Assembly: GCF_003369915.1 (NCBI RefSeq)
Contig: NC_046673.1
Span: 12,012,001 to 12,076,000, forward strand
Direction: 5' to 3'
Origin: Drosophila miranda
Taxonomy: Eukaryota; Arthropoda; Insecta; Diptera; Drosophilidae
Length of the DNA stretch: 64,000 nt
A program made the translations under genes and the position numbers. Below the pieces are notes generated by a model. The model ran no database searches. It worked only from the letters and a program-made list of their open reading frames with translations, and was not told the DNA's origin. Below are positions 35,483-48,516 of the stretch, piece by piece. Positions within the stretch are counted from its first letter, which is position 1; each line of letters starts with the position of its first letter.

Positions 35483-37624
35483 TTAAACTTCGTCATCCAG
35501 AACTTGCCGGATTTGAAAATCCTCTAGATTCTCTTGTGGAATGAGTCGCAGTTTCATATCGTTGGCCAAATGGAGAACCGCATTGAGGGCCACCGATGGG
35601 CACAGAGAATCTTTCGTTTCGTCACTCAACACATCAGGCAACGATCGGTAAACCTCCTGGAAGCTGGCGGTACCCTTGGCGTAGCTTTCTTCCTTTGACA
35701 GTGGGAGGGAGGGTATCGATGCCTCATTGACAGAACTGAGGAATTGTTTCTGGATCAAATAATGGCAGCTGTTCTTGAGATTCTTCATGTCGATCACCTT
35801 GGCACGCTTCGCAAATGGCCCAATCACTTTGCTGACCTCAAAAATAAGTGATATTTGATATACCCTTAGGAATGGTATATCCCTCAAAGACCCACCTGCC
35901 TTGGTGCACACTTAAATTCGGTGGATATCTCCATGATTGTATCCTCACCCTCATGCATGCTTTGGCTTTGATTGGGCATATCCCCACATGAATCCTTATT
36001 CATCATGTCCATGGGATCTTCAATGTCCGCTGCCGACATTCGGTTCATGACAGAATCATCTGTGGTGAAATTTTCATTGTCAAAGAGCTCTCTATCGGCA
36101 TCACCGTGGTGTAAGCCCCTATCCATATCCACATCATTGCCCAGACTCTCAACCAGATCGGCTTCACCAAATCGCTGGCTAACTTGGTAATCCGCTTCAT
36201 TGTTGGATTTCGTGGGCATCAGCTTTCGGGCATCGCATTTCTTTTGATAGTTGACCTTTTGCTGCTTTATGTTGGCATCAAGAGGCTGGAAGAGCTCCTC
36301 TTTGCATTTTCTATAGTGCAACTCCTTCATGCGTGGCTTGGCGGCAGCGGCAGCGGCAGCGGTTTTGGTTTTCTTTGGGTTGCCAACAGTCACAGCATCC
36401 TTTGGGCCAGTCGTCTGGTCCAGAGTGGTGCGCGGACGAGTGATCCTGAATTTCCAATGCGCAGGAGCCGCACAAAGCTGTGAGATCTGATCCATGGGTC
36501 TGTATGAATTATCCAGCCTAGTGACACCATCCACTGGCCTCAGATCGTCAATGAATTCGGCGGTTTTCTTTAAACGGCGGCAATTGGTGATGACCGTCTG
36601 CTCTTCGGCGGTGAGCTCCTGCAAATCATTCGATTGTATATCTAAGATAATGGGAGGACCGGCTTCTATATCCGGCATGGGCTCACACTCGGCATTCATG
36701 TCAAAGGCCACGGATAGCTCTGTGCGATTCCCACCAATATCGTGCGCATTATCCAGCCCCTCAGCATCGTCACCATATGAAGGGACCGCCTCTGAAATAG
36801 ATCCCGACTGTGGCTTGGGATTGGGGGTATTGGGATTGGTTATCACATAACCCGTGTGGAGTGGCCGCAGATTTAGATCATCCGTACGGTTGTACAGTTT
36901 GTGCAGCCATTCCGCATTGCACAACTCTTCATCGGGCCACTCCTTGGCGCCAGCACTCAGCGTTTCGCTATCCATGAGCTCATCCGTCCCCTCGGTGTCA
37001 TCAAAGAATTTGTAAGTCGGGCGTAGCCGCATCTCAAAGTCCACGCTGGGCAGAATGTTGTGCATCATTTGATCGGAGGCATCGAGGGAGCCCACCGTCG
37101 AATTGAGCTTTGCAAATATAGAGTCCTGCATGGGTACCATATCCAAACGCGCATTCAACTTTTCCTTGTTCTTTGCCAACGTTGATAAATTCCTTTCTTC
37201 GCCATCACCTGGAGGTCCCTCAGGTAAGCCCGTCAAGGTGCGAGCATTCAAACCCGCCGATATACGACATGCATCGATGTAGATGGAGTCTACACGCAGG
37301 CCGTAGACCTTGCACAAGACCTGCAGCAAAGAGCCAGCCATCTGTGAAAGTAGAAAAGTAGGTTAGGAGCTCTCCATATTTGTCGGAGGGTTAAAGAGTA
37401 AAACGCACCCTGAAGCTGCTTAGCTTTTTGTGAGGGCTATCCATTAGATTGGCCAGTGTATCAATCAACGATATATCCCAGGCATTGGCTATGCTCAGCT
37501 TATTGCAGTTGTACAGATCCAAGGAAGAGCGTACCGTCTCGTTCTCCTCAATGGACTCGAGAGTTGAACTCTTGCGCTTGTTTGCAGATCGACGCACTGG
37601 ACTCTCCGAGCGTGGCGTCGTCAT
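35483..37624 (-). CDS. barr: Condensin I kleisin CAP-H (barren), copy 7, open but weakened splice acceptor
   Basis: Exons 37624-37409, 37341-35896 and 35836-35483; 671 aa if spliced as in the other copies. The exon 3 acceptor reads TTTTTGAG instead of TTTTTCAG (C-to-G at the base before AG, about 35839), a change that usually lowers 3' splice-site strength. The intron also has TATCAAAT for TATAAAAT. Retention would stop translation three codons into the intron (VGL then stop), removing the SMC4-binding domain. Coding changes: KCAPRQ for KGAPRQ at the exon 2 end, LDNSYRP for LDYSYRP in the conserved block before HWKF, PSYGDDAEG, LHYRKCKE, DQMM. Exon 1 is MTTPRSESPV. The frames are intact, but the acceptor change, the Y-to-N and the G-to-C suggest relaxed constraint. 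Confidence 0.85.
35836..35842 (-). other. Variant 3' splice acceptor (GAG) of copy 7 intron 2
   Basis: Plus strand reads GACCTCAAAAAT here against GACCTGAAAAAT in all other copies, so the minus-strand acceptor is GAG rather than CAG. Confidence 0.85.
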
Positions 37625-37865
37625 TACAATGCTGGGGTGTGCGTAACAAACAAATTTTCACCGGAGTTTTACTAATTTCGTTTGATTGGGCTGCGTTGGT
37701 AATCTGCGAAATCTGGATAACCACACTTACACGCGCAGGGCTGAAAGCGCAATATAAATAAACGAAAATTATAGTTTAAAAATGCCACAATACCGGTTTG
37801 CACGCTAGGATGTTCAGGTTCAATGATTTTAACAAATATATGAATATCAAAATTATTTGTACTGT

Positions 37866-38068
37866 AAACTTTTAATAGCACGGTTTTATTATATGTTCTT
37901 CTTTCTTGATCGGCGTATTCGAATGAATGTGTGTTGGCATATCGATACTTGTCGAGGACAAGTATCGATATATCGAGTACATTGGTATTTCTTATAATAC
38001 TATCGATGAGTAAATCTTAAACTAATATTTAAATCTTATAAACTAATATTCATATCTTACAGTACTGT
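37866..38068 (-). promoter_or_regulatory. 203-bp segment with paired DRE sites, copy 7 (perfect palindrome form)
   Basis: TATCGATA at 37940-37947 and 37963-37970. The inverted repeat is perfect over 14 bp per arm (TATCGATACTTGTC / GACAAGTATCGATA) around a 3-bp GAG centre, unlike copies 2 and 4. GTACTGT on both flanks. Confidence 0.55.
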
Positions 38069-38233
38069 CAAAAAATTGTCAAAATGGCAACGATAGTTTC
38101 GATAGCTGTGCAAGGTGTTGATATTTTTATTACTTTTTTAAGTATTTTAGCAAAAAAGCTAAAATATGGAGAAGAAGAAGAGATAAAACGTATTTGCGAT
38201 GTGGTTGATAGGGAAAATAAGAAAATATGAAAA

Positions 38234-38620
38234 GTGTCCAAGGAAAACAGGCATAGAGAACAAGTCAGCAAAAATGAACTTGTAACCCAAATAGAACAAA
38301 TGAGCAAAAAAGAACAGTTTCGAAGGAACTGGTTTAGTTTAACTCTTTTTTTTCACTCACTCATGAGCAACACAACACAATTTCTAATAGATTTCGGGCT
38401 TTTTAATGAATTGCAGTATTTTTCATGGTGGGTTTTTTTAATACAACAAAATTTTACCAAAGACTATACAATACCAAAATGTTGCATGAGCGACCAAAAA
38501 GCTGTTCTATGTTCTACCGCCGGGCAGGACGGAAGCGTCAGAGTGGTCGACCTAAGGACGAGCAGCGGAGACACGTTCAGGAGGCCAATTCACAAGTTGG
38601 CGCTTCTGCCACTGGTTTGA
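38234..38620 (+). pseudogene. WD40-repeat fragment, unit 7
   Basis: 128-codon frame with one change (IQQNF for IQKNF); WD40 blade ending unchanged. Confidence 0.45.
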
Positions 38621-39109
38621 AGCCTTCCAGGCCTTCAACGGGGCCAGTGTAGCGCCATTTGGCGTATAATAGGCTTTGTTATTAGGATCGAATTTTATGA
38701 AGTCTATTGTAAGTTAGGCTAGGGCAAAGCAGGAGCGCAATAAAAGTTCGCTCTCTCGCTCTTGGCGAATTCGCCCCGCTTTGCCACCGTAGGTAAGATA
38801 GGCGAAGAAGAAATTGTTTTGAATATATGAAAAAAGTCGAGAAAAATCTATTGAAACGAACGCACGCACTCCTTTTTTTTCGTCGTCGTAAAATACAATA
38901 TTTTGCAGTCACCCAAGTTTTACGGTCTCTTTTATTTAGAAAAACTATTCTAAATTTTCATAATTATCAAGTATTACACAAACGTCTCCGCTGTAGTGGG
39001 TTGAAGATATATGTAGTTCCATGTAGAACAAACAAAAAAGGTTCAAAAATGTTCAAAAAGGTACATGTGCTCTCAAAAATATTAATTTATTGTTTATATG
39101 TTGCAAATC

Positions 39110-39675
39110 TGTAGTGGCCAGTTGTGACTCTAAAACTCCAGAGAACAGCTTGGGAGGTATGGCCCTCGCGTTTAACATTAACTCAGCTCTTTACAAAAAC
39201 AAGATAAGAGATCAATTACAAGAGAGCAGCAGTTAAAGCTTCCATTGAAGAGCTTAATGTCTTATTTAGAGAAGCAGCGTGGATCTGTGGGAGTTATGTT
39301 TTAAAGCTTTACTAGAAATCATACGATTACTCCGTTAGTCGTGGAAGCTATGTGTAAGCTTTGCTTAGCATCGTACGATTACTCCGTTATCTAGGGAAGC
39401 AAGGTGTAAGCTTTGTCTAAAATCGTACGATTACCCCGTTGGTTGTGGAAGGTAAAGTTCCGATCGTAAGGGCTAATGCAAGTAATAGAACTTCTGGCTA
39501 GATCATTGCTATAGTGAAGCTGTGCGAATTCGGATGTGTCTTTTTATACAAATATATATATCCAAGTGAATTTGAAAACGTTGTGCAATCAAACACGTGC
39601 CAAGTAAATTGAAGTTCTGGTGGACTACATTATTCATTTTGGATTAAGAAAAATAAAAGGTATTTGGACCTTACA
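39110..39675 (+). mobile_element. LTR-like segment, unit 7
   Basis: 566 bp with TGTAG/TTACA ends and three 52-bp repeats. Confidence 0.35.
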
Positions 39676-40890
39676 ATAGTGACACAGCTTTAACAGTCTC
39701 GTATCATAGGGCTGGAAATCTTACTACGTTCGACACTGGGAAAGAAAAACCAATTGACCCCCCTCCAAGAACGAGGTCGTCAAAGTCCATCGATTTCTTA
39801 GTAGATCTGGGAAAGACCTCGAATTTCCCAGGAACCAGCATCTACATAAACCAACGATAACTACAACCAAATAAACCAAAAAGAGCCGTCCGAACATATA
39901 CTAGAGTGAAACCCGAAGTTAGGTGGATGCATACTTGAGCGGAAGTACATTTTGGAGTAAGACGAGAAGAATGGTTTTCTTGCGAATTCGGAGAAACTAA
40001 TATGCCGCACTCGTCACCCTTCTCGCTTATGAATTAATTCCCATTATAATGTTCCAAAGGAATTACTAGAGCACTTGGTAGGCACTTTTTTTCCAAACTT
40101 ATCATTCAATAGAGGTCATAACACATTTAACGAATATTTTGTTACAAGTCCACCAATCAAAGTACAACTTCCACAGATCTTTTCACTTCAAATACAGCTT
40201 TTCCTTCGCTATAAAAGTAAAATAAATCCATTGAAATGCGATGGTTACACAGCCTCGGGCTTCTCACCGAAAGAAGATTACATCGGAGAAGAAGGAACAT
40301 CGGCAAACTAGCATAACCTCGACCAAAAATCGACCAATGGTCCAACTTTCGAAGATGTGCAGACGTCAGCAGACTCCTGAATCTCTGTAAAAACTTATAG
40401 GAGTTAAAGCGCCGTACTGAGAAGACCGTGAAGTGCTATATGAAGCTTATATGACTCTATGACGAGACCATGAAGCTTTACGCTGCCAAGATTGATAGGT
40501 GCATCATAGCGAGGGCCAATAGGTTAGTTAAAATTTGATCCAAAATCAATCACCAAAGCATCAGAAAACCAGAGAAAATATAATTTCAACCGGAAAGTAA
40601 ACGAACATCAGAAACTTAACATACGCCTCTGCAAGTATCGGCGGGCACCTCTAACATCATCTGTTATGTAAACAGCCTGTGGCCAGCCTGCTTCCAGTGG
40701 CCTGTTAGGCGCAACAGTATGCTGTTAACGCGGGTTCTGCTGTTAACTGAGGAAGTCGCTTTCTGGTTTTTCTGTTCGCCTGGTAATAAAATATCGAAAA
40801 ATACCGTTTTGGCATCGTTTCGTCACGGAATTTCCTTTTTCGATGCCGTTGGTGCTTTTAATGTGGGTTTTAACGGAAACGATACTTAAT

Positions 40891-41723
40891 TATACCCGAT
40901 ACTCAAAATGAGTATTGGGGTATATTAGATTTGTGGTCAAAGTGGATGTGTATAATGTCAAGAAGGAAGCGTTTCCGACCCCATTAAATATATATATTCT
41001 TTATCAGCATCAATTGCCGACTTAGACGACCTCTAACCTAGAAACATGGACAGATAATTAAACCAAACAATATCCCTCTCCAAATTCTTCGACCTTAATA
41101 ACACGCATTTTCATACCCGATACTCAAAATGAGTATAGGGGTATATGAGATCTGTGGTGAAAGTGGATGTGTGTAACGTCCAGAATGAAGCGTTTCCGAC
41201 CCCATAAAGTATATATATATATATATATTCTTGATCAGCATCAATAGCCGAGTCGATAGAGCCATGTCTGTCTATCCGACTGTCCGTCCGTCCGTCTGTC
41301 CGTCCCTATCAGCGCCTAGTGCTCAAAGGCTTATAGCCTAGAGAGCTAGAGCAACGATATTTTATATCCGGACTTCTTTGATATGTCACTGTTACAAGAA
41401 TATTTCAAAACTTCACCCCGCCAACTTCCGACCCCACCAAAGGCGAAAATCTGTGGAATCCACAATTTCAAAGATACGAGAAAACAGAAAACGCATAACC
41501 GTAGAGGCAAACTACATCTTTTAGAGTGAAAAATCTGAACAAGATCGTATAATTATTATAGCCAAAATCAAGAAACCAATTTCATTCTCTCTCGCTCTGT
41601 CTCTCTCTAATAAACAGGTTTCATGGCTGGCTTTGCCTATTGCAAAATGTGATTTCAAGGATCTCAGAGACTATAACAGCTAGAGCAACCAAATTTGGTA
41701 TCCACACTTCTGTTAGATCTAAA
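40891..41723 (+). mobile_element. DINE-1 remnants, unit 7
   Basis: Two truncated copies arranged as at 5678-6508; the TA run before TTCTTGATCAGC is slightly longer. Confidence 0.7.
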
Positions 41724-41966
41724 GTTCAAAAATGTTCAAAAAGGTACATGTGCTCTCAAAAATATTAATTTATTGTTTATATGTTGCAAATCTTAGGACT
41801 TGAGAGATAGAACTAAAAATTCATCCAGGAACACATTGGAGAAGAGCCCTGATTCGTTTCGTTTAGTTTTTTGTATGTGTTGTTGCATGAAAATGTATTT
41901 AAAATTGTGTGAAGATTGATTACTTCTAGCATTGTATCAGAATTCAGTTTTTTTAAAAGCTCGTCA

Positions 41967-44108
41967 TTAAACTTCGTCATCCAGAACTTGCCGGATTTGA
42001 AAATCCTCTAGATTCTCTTGTGAAATGAGTCGCAGTTTCATATCGTTGGCCAAATGGAGAACCGCATTGAGGGCCACCGATGGGCACAGAGAATCTTTCG
42101 TTTCGTCACTCAACACATCAGGCAACGATCGGTAAACCTCCTGGAAGCTGGCGGTACCCTTGGCGTAGCTTTCTTCCTTTGACAGTGGGAGGGAGGGTAT
42201 CGATGCCTCATTGACAGAACTGAGGAATTGTTTCTGGATCAAATAATGGCAGCTGTTCTTGAGATTCTTCATGTCGATCACCTTGGCACGCTTCGCAAAT
42301 GGCCCAATCACTTTGCTGACCTGAAAAATAAGTGATATTTTATATACCCTTAGGAATGGTATATCCCTCAAAGACCCACCTGCCTTGGTGCACCCTTAAA
42401 TTCGGTGGATATCTCCATGATTGTATCCTCACCCTCATGCATGCTTTGGCTTTGATTGGGCATATCCCCACATGAATCCTTATTCATCATGTCCATGGGA
42501 TCTTCAATGTCCGCTGCCGACATTCGGTTCATGACAGAATCATCTGTGGTGAAATTTTCATTGTCAAAGAGCTCTCTATCGGCATCACCGTGGTGTAAGC
42601 CCCTATCCATATCCACATCATTGCCCAGACTCTCAACCAGATCGGCTTTACCAAATCGCTGGCTAACTTGGTAATCCGCTTCATTGTTGGATTTCGTGGG
42701 CATCAGCTTTCGGGCATCGCATTTCTTTTGATAGTTGACCTTTTGCTGCTTTATGTTGGCATCAAGAGGCTGGAAGAGCTCCTCTTTGCCTTTTCCATAG
42801 TGCAACTCCTTCATGCGTGGCTTGGCGGCAGCGGCAGCGGCAGCGGTTTTGGTTTTCTTTGGGTTGCCAACAGTCAGAGCATCCTTTGGGCCAGTCGTCT
42901 GGTCCAGAGTGGTGCGCGGACGAGTGATCCTGAATTTCCAATGCGCAGGAGCCGCACAAAGCTGTGAGATCTGATCCATGGGTCTGTATGAATAGTCCAG
43001 CCTAGTGACACCATCCACTGGCCTCAGATCGTCAATGAATTCGGCGGTTTTCTTTAAACGGCGGCAATTGGTGATGACCGTCTGCTCTTCGGCGGTGAGC
43101 TCCTGCAAATCATTCGATTGTATATCTAAGATAATGGGAGGACCGGCTTCTATATCCGGCATGGGCTCACACTCGGCATTCATGTCAAAGGCCACGGATG
43201 GCTCTGTGCGATTCCCACCAATATCGTGCGCATTATCCAGCCCCTCAGCATCGTCATCATATGAAGGGACCGCCTCTGAAATAGATCCCGACTGTGGCTT
43301 GGGATTGGGGGTATTGGGATTGGTTATCACATAACCCGTGTGGAGTGGCCGCAGATTTAGATCATCCGTACGGTTGTACAGTTTGTGCAGCCATTCCGCA
43401 TTGCACAACTCTTCATCGGGCCACTCCTTGGCGCCAGCACTCAGCGTTTCGCTATCCATGAGCTCATCCTTCCCCTCGGTGTCATCAAAGAATTTGTAAG
43501 TCGGGCGTAGCCGCATCTCAAAGTCCACGCTGGGCAGAATGTTGTGCATCATTTGATCGGAGGCATCGAGGGAGCCCACCGTCGAATTGAGCTTTGCAAA
43601 TATAGAGTCCTGCATGGGTACCATATCCAAACGCGCATTCAACTTTTCCTTGTTCTTTGCCAACGTTGATAAATTCCTTTCTTCGCCATCACCTGGAGGT
43701 CCCTCAGGTAAGCCCGTCAAGGTGCGAGCATTCAATCCCGCCGATATACGACATGCATCGATGTAGATGGAGTCTACACGCAGGCCGTAGACCTTGCACA
43801 AGACCTGCAGCAAAGAGCCAGCCATCTGTGAAAGTAGAAAAGTAGGTTAGGAGCTCTCCATATTTGTCGGAGGGTTAAAGAGTAAAACGCACCCTGAAGC
43901 TGCTTAGCTTTTTGTGAGGGCTATCCATTAGATTGGCCAGTGTATCAATCAACGATATATCCCAGGCATTGGCTATGCTCAGCTTATTGCAGTTGTACAG
44001 ATCCAAGGAAGAGCGTACCGTCTCGTTCTCCTCAATGGACTCGAGAGTTGAACTCTTGCGCTTGTTTGCAGATCGACGCCCTGGACTCGCCGAGCGTGGC
44101 GGCGTCAT
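41967..44108 (-). CDS. barr: Condensin I kleisin CAP-H (barren), copy 8, intact
   Basis: Exons 44108-43893, 43825-42380 and 42320-41967; 671 aa, normal splice sites. Copy-specific changes: GKDELMD for GTDELMD, TEPSVAFD for TELSVAFD just ahead of the FDMNAE block, and LISQENLED for LIPQENLED near the C-terminus. It shares DQMM and SIFAK with copy 7 and the same perfect-palindrome DRE segment upstream, but carries the MTPPRSASPG exon 1 of copies 3, 5 and 6. That combination is best explained by conversion or exchange within the gene between exon 1 and exon 2. Confidence 0.92.
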
Positions 44109-44349
44109 TACAATGCTGGGGTGTGCGTAACAAACAAATTTTCACCGGATTTTTACTAATTTCGTTTGATTGGGCTGCGTTGGTAATCTGCGAAATCTGG
44201 ATAACCACACTCACACGCGCAGGGCTGAAAGCGCAATATAAATAAACGAAAATTATAGTTTACAAATGCCACAATACCGGTTTGCACGCTAGGATGTTCA
44301 GGTTCAATGATTTTAACAAATATATGAATATCAAAATTATTTGTACTGT

Positions 44350-44556
44350 AAACTTTTAATAGCACGGATTTATTATACATATGTTCTTCTTTCTTGATCG
44401 GCGTATTCGAATGAATGTGTGTTGGCATATCGATACTTGTCGAGGACAAGTATCGATATATCGAGTACATTGGTATTTCTTATAATACTATCGATGAGTA
44501 AATCTTAAACTAATATTCAAATCTTATAAACTAATATTCATATCTTACAGTACAGT
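44350..44556 (-). promoter_or_regulatory. DRE segment, copy 8 (perfect palindrome form)
   Basis: TATCGATA at 44428-44435 and 44451-44458 within the 14-bp-arm inverted repeat seen in copy 7. The left flank is GTACTGT (44343-44349); the right flank has mutated to GTACAGT (44550-44556). A short insertion (ACATATG region near 44380) makes it about 4 bp longer than the others. Confidence 0.55.
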
Positions 44557-44735
44557 CAAAAAATTGTCAAAATGGCAACGATAGTTTCGATAGCTGTGCA
44601 AGGTGTTGATATTTTTATTACTTTTTTATATCCCTGGTTGCGTGATTGGCGGCAAAAAAGCTAAAATATGGAGAAGAAGAAGAGATAAAACGTATTTGCG
44701 ATGTGGTTGATAGGGAAAATAAGAAAATATGAAAA

Positions 44736-45122
44736 GTGTCCAAGGAAAACAGGCATAGAGAACAAGTCAGCAAAAATGAACTTGTAACCCAAATAGAACA
44801 AATGAGCAAAAAAGAACAGTTTCGAAGGAACTGGTTTAGTTTAACTCTTTTTTTTCACTCACTCATGAGCAACACAACACAATTTCTAATAGATTTCGGG
44901 CTTTTTAATGAATTGCAGTATATTTCATGGTGGGTTTTTTTAATACAAAAAAATTTTACCAAAGACTATACAATACCAAAATGTTGCATGAGCGACCAAA
45001 AAGCTGTTCTATGTTCTACCGCCGGGCAGGACGGAAGCGTCAGAGTGGTCGACCTAAGGACGAGCAGCGGAGACACGTTCAGGAGGCCAATTCACAAGTT
45101 GGCGCTTCTGCCACTGGTTTGA
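44736..45122 (+). pseudogene. WD40-repeat fragment, unit 8
   Basis: 128-codon frame; one change before the conserved part (LQYISWW for LQYFSWW). Confidence 0.45.
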
Positions 45123-45608
45123 AGCCTTCCAGGCCTTCAACGGGGCCAGTGTAGCGCCATTTGGCGTATAATAATTGTTATTAGGATCGAATTTTATGAA
45201 GTCTATTGTAAGTTAGGCTAGGGCAAAGCGGGAGCGCAATAAAAGTTCGCTCTCTCGCTCTTGGCGAATTCGCCCCGCTTTGCCACCGTAGGTAAGATAG
45301 GCGAAGAAGAAATTGTTTTGAATATATGAAAAAAGTCGAGAAAAATCTATTGAAACGAACGCACGCACTCCTTTTTTTTCGTCGTCGTAAAATACAATAA
45401 TTTGCAGTCACCCAAGTTTTACGGTCTCTTTTATTTAGAAAAACTATTCTAAATTTTCATAATTATCAAGTATTACACAAACGTCTCCGCTGTAGTGGGT
45501 TGAAGATATATGTAGTTCCATGTAGAACAAACAAAAAAGGTTCAAAAATGTTCAAAAAGGTACATGTGCTCTCAAAAATATTAATTTATTGTTTATATGT
45601 TGCAAATC

Positions 45609-46226
45609 TGTAGTGGCCAGTTGTGACTCTAAAACTCCAGAGAACAGCTTGGGAGGTACGGCCCTCGCGATTAACATTAACTCTGCTCTTTACAAAAACA
45701 AGATAAGAGATCAATTACAAGAGAGCAGTAGTTAAAGCTTCCATTGAAGAGCTTAATGTCTAATTTAGAGAAGCAGCGTGGATCTGTGGGAGTTATGTTT
45801 TAAAGCTTTACTAGAAATCATACGATTACTCCGTTAGTCGTGGAAGCTATGTGTAAGCTTTGCTTAGCATCGTACGATTACTCCGTTAGTCGTGAAAGCG
45901 ATGTGTAAGCTTTGCTTAGCATCGTACGATTACTCCGTTATCTAGGGAAGCAAGGTGTAAGCTTTGTCTAAAATCGTACGATTACCCCGTTGGTTGTGGA
46001 AGGTAAAGTTCCGATCGTAAGGGCTAATGCAAGTAATAGAACTTCTGGCTAGATCATTGCTATAGTGAAGCTGTGCGAATTCGGATGTGTCTTTTTATAC
46101 AAATATATATATCCAAGTGAATTTGAAAACGTTGTGCAATCAAACACGTGCCAAGTAAATTGAAGTTCTGGTGGACTACATTATTCATTTTGGATTAAGA
46201 AAAATAAAAGGTATTTGGACCTTACA
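45609..46226 (+). mobile_element. LTR-like segment, unit 8, with extra repeat
   Basis: 618 bp, exactly 52 bp longer than the unit 1 version because of one additional tandem repeat. Ends TGTAG/TTACA as elsewhere. Confidence 0.35.
45803..46010. repeat. Four tandem 52-bp repeats, unit 8
   Basis: Four units; the second and third are near-duplicates (CTCCGTTAGTCGTG), pointing to recent slippage or unequal exchange. Confidence 0.8.
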
Positions 46227-47442
46227 ATAGTGACAGAGCTTTAACAGTCTCGTATCATAGGGCTGGAAATCTTACTACGTTCGACACTGGGAAAGAAAAA
46301 CCAATTGACCCCCCTCCAAGAACGAGGTCGTCAAAGTCCATCGATTTCTTAGTAGATCTGGGAAAGACCTCGGATTTCCCAGGAACCAGCATCTACATAA
46401 ACCAACGATAACTACAACCAAAAAAAACCAGAAAGAGCCGTCCGAAGATATACTAGAGTGAAACCCGAAGTTAGGTGGATGCATACTTGAGCGGAAGTAC
46501 ATTTTGGAGTAAGACGAGAAGAATGGTTTTCTTGCGAATTCGGAGAAACTAATATGCCGCACTCGTCACCCTTCTCGCTTATGAATTAATTCCCATTATA
46601 ATGTTCCAAAGGAATTACTAGAGCACTTGGTAGGCACTTTTTTTCCAAACTTATCATTCAATAGAGGTCATAACACATTTAACGAATATTTTGTTACAAG
46701 TCCACCAATCAAAGTACAACTTCCACAGATCTTTTCACTTCAAATACAGCTTTTCCTTCGCTATAAAAGTAAAATAAATCCATTGAAATGCGATGGTTAC
46801 ACAGCCTCGGGCTTCTCACCGAAAGAAGATTACATCGGAGAAGAAGGAACATCGGCAAACTAGCATAACCTCGACCAAAAATCGACCAATGGTCCAACTT
46901 TCGAAGATGTGCAGACGTCAGCAGACTCCTGAATCTCTGTAAAAACTTATAGGAGTTAAAGCGCCGTACTGAGAAGACCGTGAAGTGCTATATGAAGCTT
47001 ATATGACTCTATGACGAGACCATGAAGCTTTACGCTGCCAAGATTGATAGGTGCATCATAGCGAGGGCCAATAGGTTAGTTAAAATTTGATCCAAAATCA
47101 ATCACCAAAGCATCAGAAAACCAGAGAAAATATAATTTCAACCGGAAAGTAAACGAAAATCAGAAACTTAACATACGCCTCTGCAAGTATCGGCGGGCAC
47201 CTCTAACATCATCTGTTATGTCAACAGCCTGTGGCCAGCCTGCTTCCAGTGGCCTGTTAGGCGCAACAGTATGCTGTTAACGCGGGTTCTGCTGTTAACT
47301 GAGGAAGTCGCTTTCTGGTTTTTCTGTTCGCCTGGTTATAAAATATCGAAAAATACCGTTTTGGCATCGTTTCGTCACGGAATTTCCTTTTTCGATGCCG
47401 TTGGTGCTTTTAATGTGGGTTTTAACGGAAACGATACTTAAT

Positions 47443-48273
47443 TATACCCGATACTCAAAATGAGTATTGGGGTATATTAGATTTGTGGTCAAAGTGGATG
47501 TGTATAATGTCAAGAAGGAAGCGTTTCCGACCCCATTAAATATATATATTCTTTATCAGCATCAATTGCCGACTTAGACGACCTCTAACCTAGAAACATG
47601 GACAGATAATTAAACCAAACAATATCCCTCTCCAAATTCTTTGACCTTAATAACACGCATTTTCATACCCGATACTCAAAATGAGTATAGGGGTATATGA
47701 GATCTGTGGTGAAAGTGGATGTGTGTAACGTCCAGAATGAAGCGTTTCCGACCCCATAAAGTATATATATATATATATTCTTGATCAGCATCAATAGCCG
47801 AGTCGATAGAGCCATGTCTGTCTATCCGACTGTCCGTCCGTCCGTCTGTCCGTCCCTATCAGCGCCTAGTGCTCAAAGGCTTATAGCCTAGAGAGCTAGA
47901 GCAACGATATTTTATATCCGGACTTCTTTGATATGTCACTGTTACAAGAATATTTCAAAACTTCACCCCGCCAACTTCCGACCCCACCAAAGGCGAAAAT
48001 CTGTGGAATCCACAATTTCAAAGATACGAGAAAACAGAAAACGCATAACCGTAGAGGCAAACTACATCTTTTAGAGTGAAAAATCTGAACAAGATCGTAC
48101 AATTATTATAGCCAAAATCAAGAAACCAATTTCATTCTCTCTCGCTCTGTCTCTCTCTAACAAACAGGTTTCATGGCTGGCTTTGCCTATTGCAAAATGT
48201 GATTTCAAGGATCTCAGAGACTATAACAGCTAGAGCAACCAAATTTGGTATCCACACTTCTGTTAGATCTAAA
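47443..48273 (+). mobile_element. DINE-1 remnants, unit 8
   Basis: Two truncated copies in the unit 1 arrangement, same junctions. Confidence 0.7.
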
Positions 48274-48516
48274 GTTCAAAAATGTTCAAAAAGGTACATG
48301 TGCTCTCAAAAATATTAATTTATTGTTTATATGTTGCAAATCTTAGGACTTGAGAGATAGAATTAAAAATTCATCCGAGAACACATTGGAGAAGAGCCCT
48401 GATTCGTTTCGTTTAGTTTTTTGTATGTGTTGTTGCATGAAAATGTATTTAAAATTGTGTGAAGATTGATTACTTCTAGCATTGTATCAGAATTCAGTTT
48501 TTTTAAAAGCTCGTCA

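Larger units (their letters stand above)
37625..41966. repeat. Spacer between barr copies 7 and 8
   Basis: Upstream region with DRE segment; a local replacement at about 38140-38152 (AAGTATTTTAGC in place of the TATCCCTGGTTGCGTGATTGG stretch); WD40-like fragment (38234-38620); 70-mer (39041-39110); LTR-like segment (39110-39675); degenerate ORF region (40075-40311); DINE-1 remnants (40891-41723); second 70-mer (41724-41793). Confidence 0.75.
44109..48516. repeat. Spacer between barr copies 8 and 9
   Basis: Upstream region with DRE segment, WD40-like fragment (44736-45122), 70-mer (45540-45609), LTR-like segment with four 52-bp repeats (45609-46226), degenerate ORF region (46627-46863), DINE-1 remnants (47443-48273), second 70-mer (48274-48343), barr 3' flank. 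Confidence 0.75.

Noticed and set aside
46275-46562. Minus-strand 95-codon ORF within the LTR leader region
   Set aside because: Appears in one unit only because of small changes removing a stop; no family pattern.
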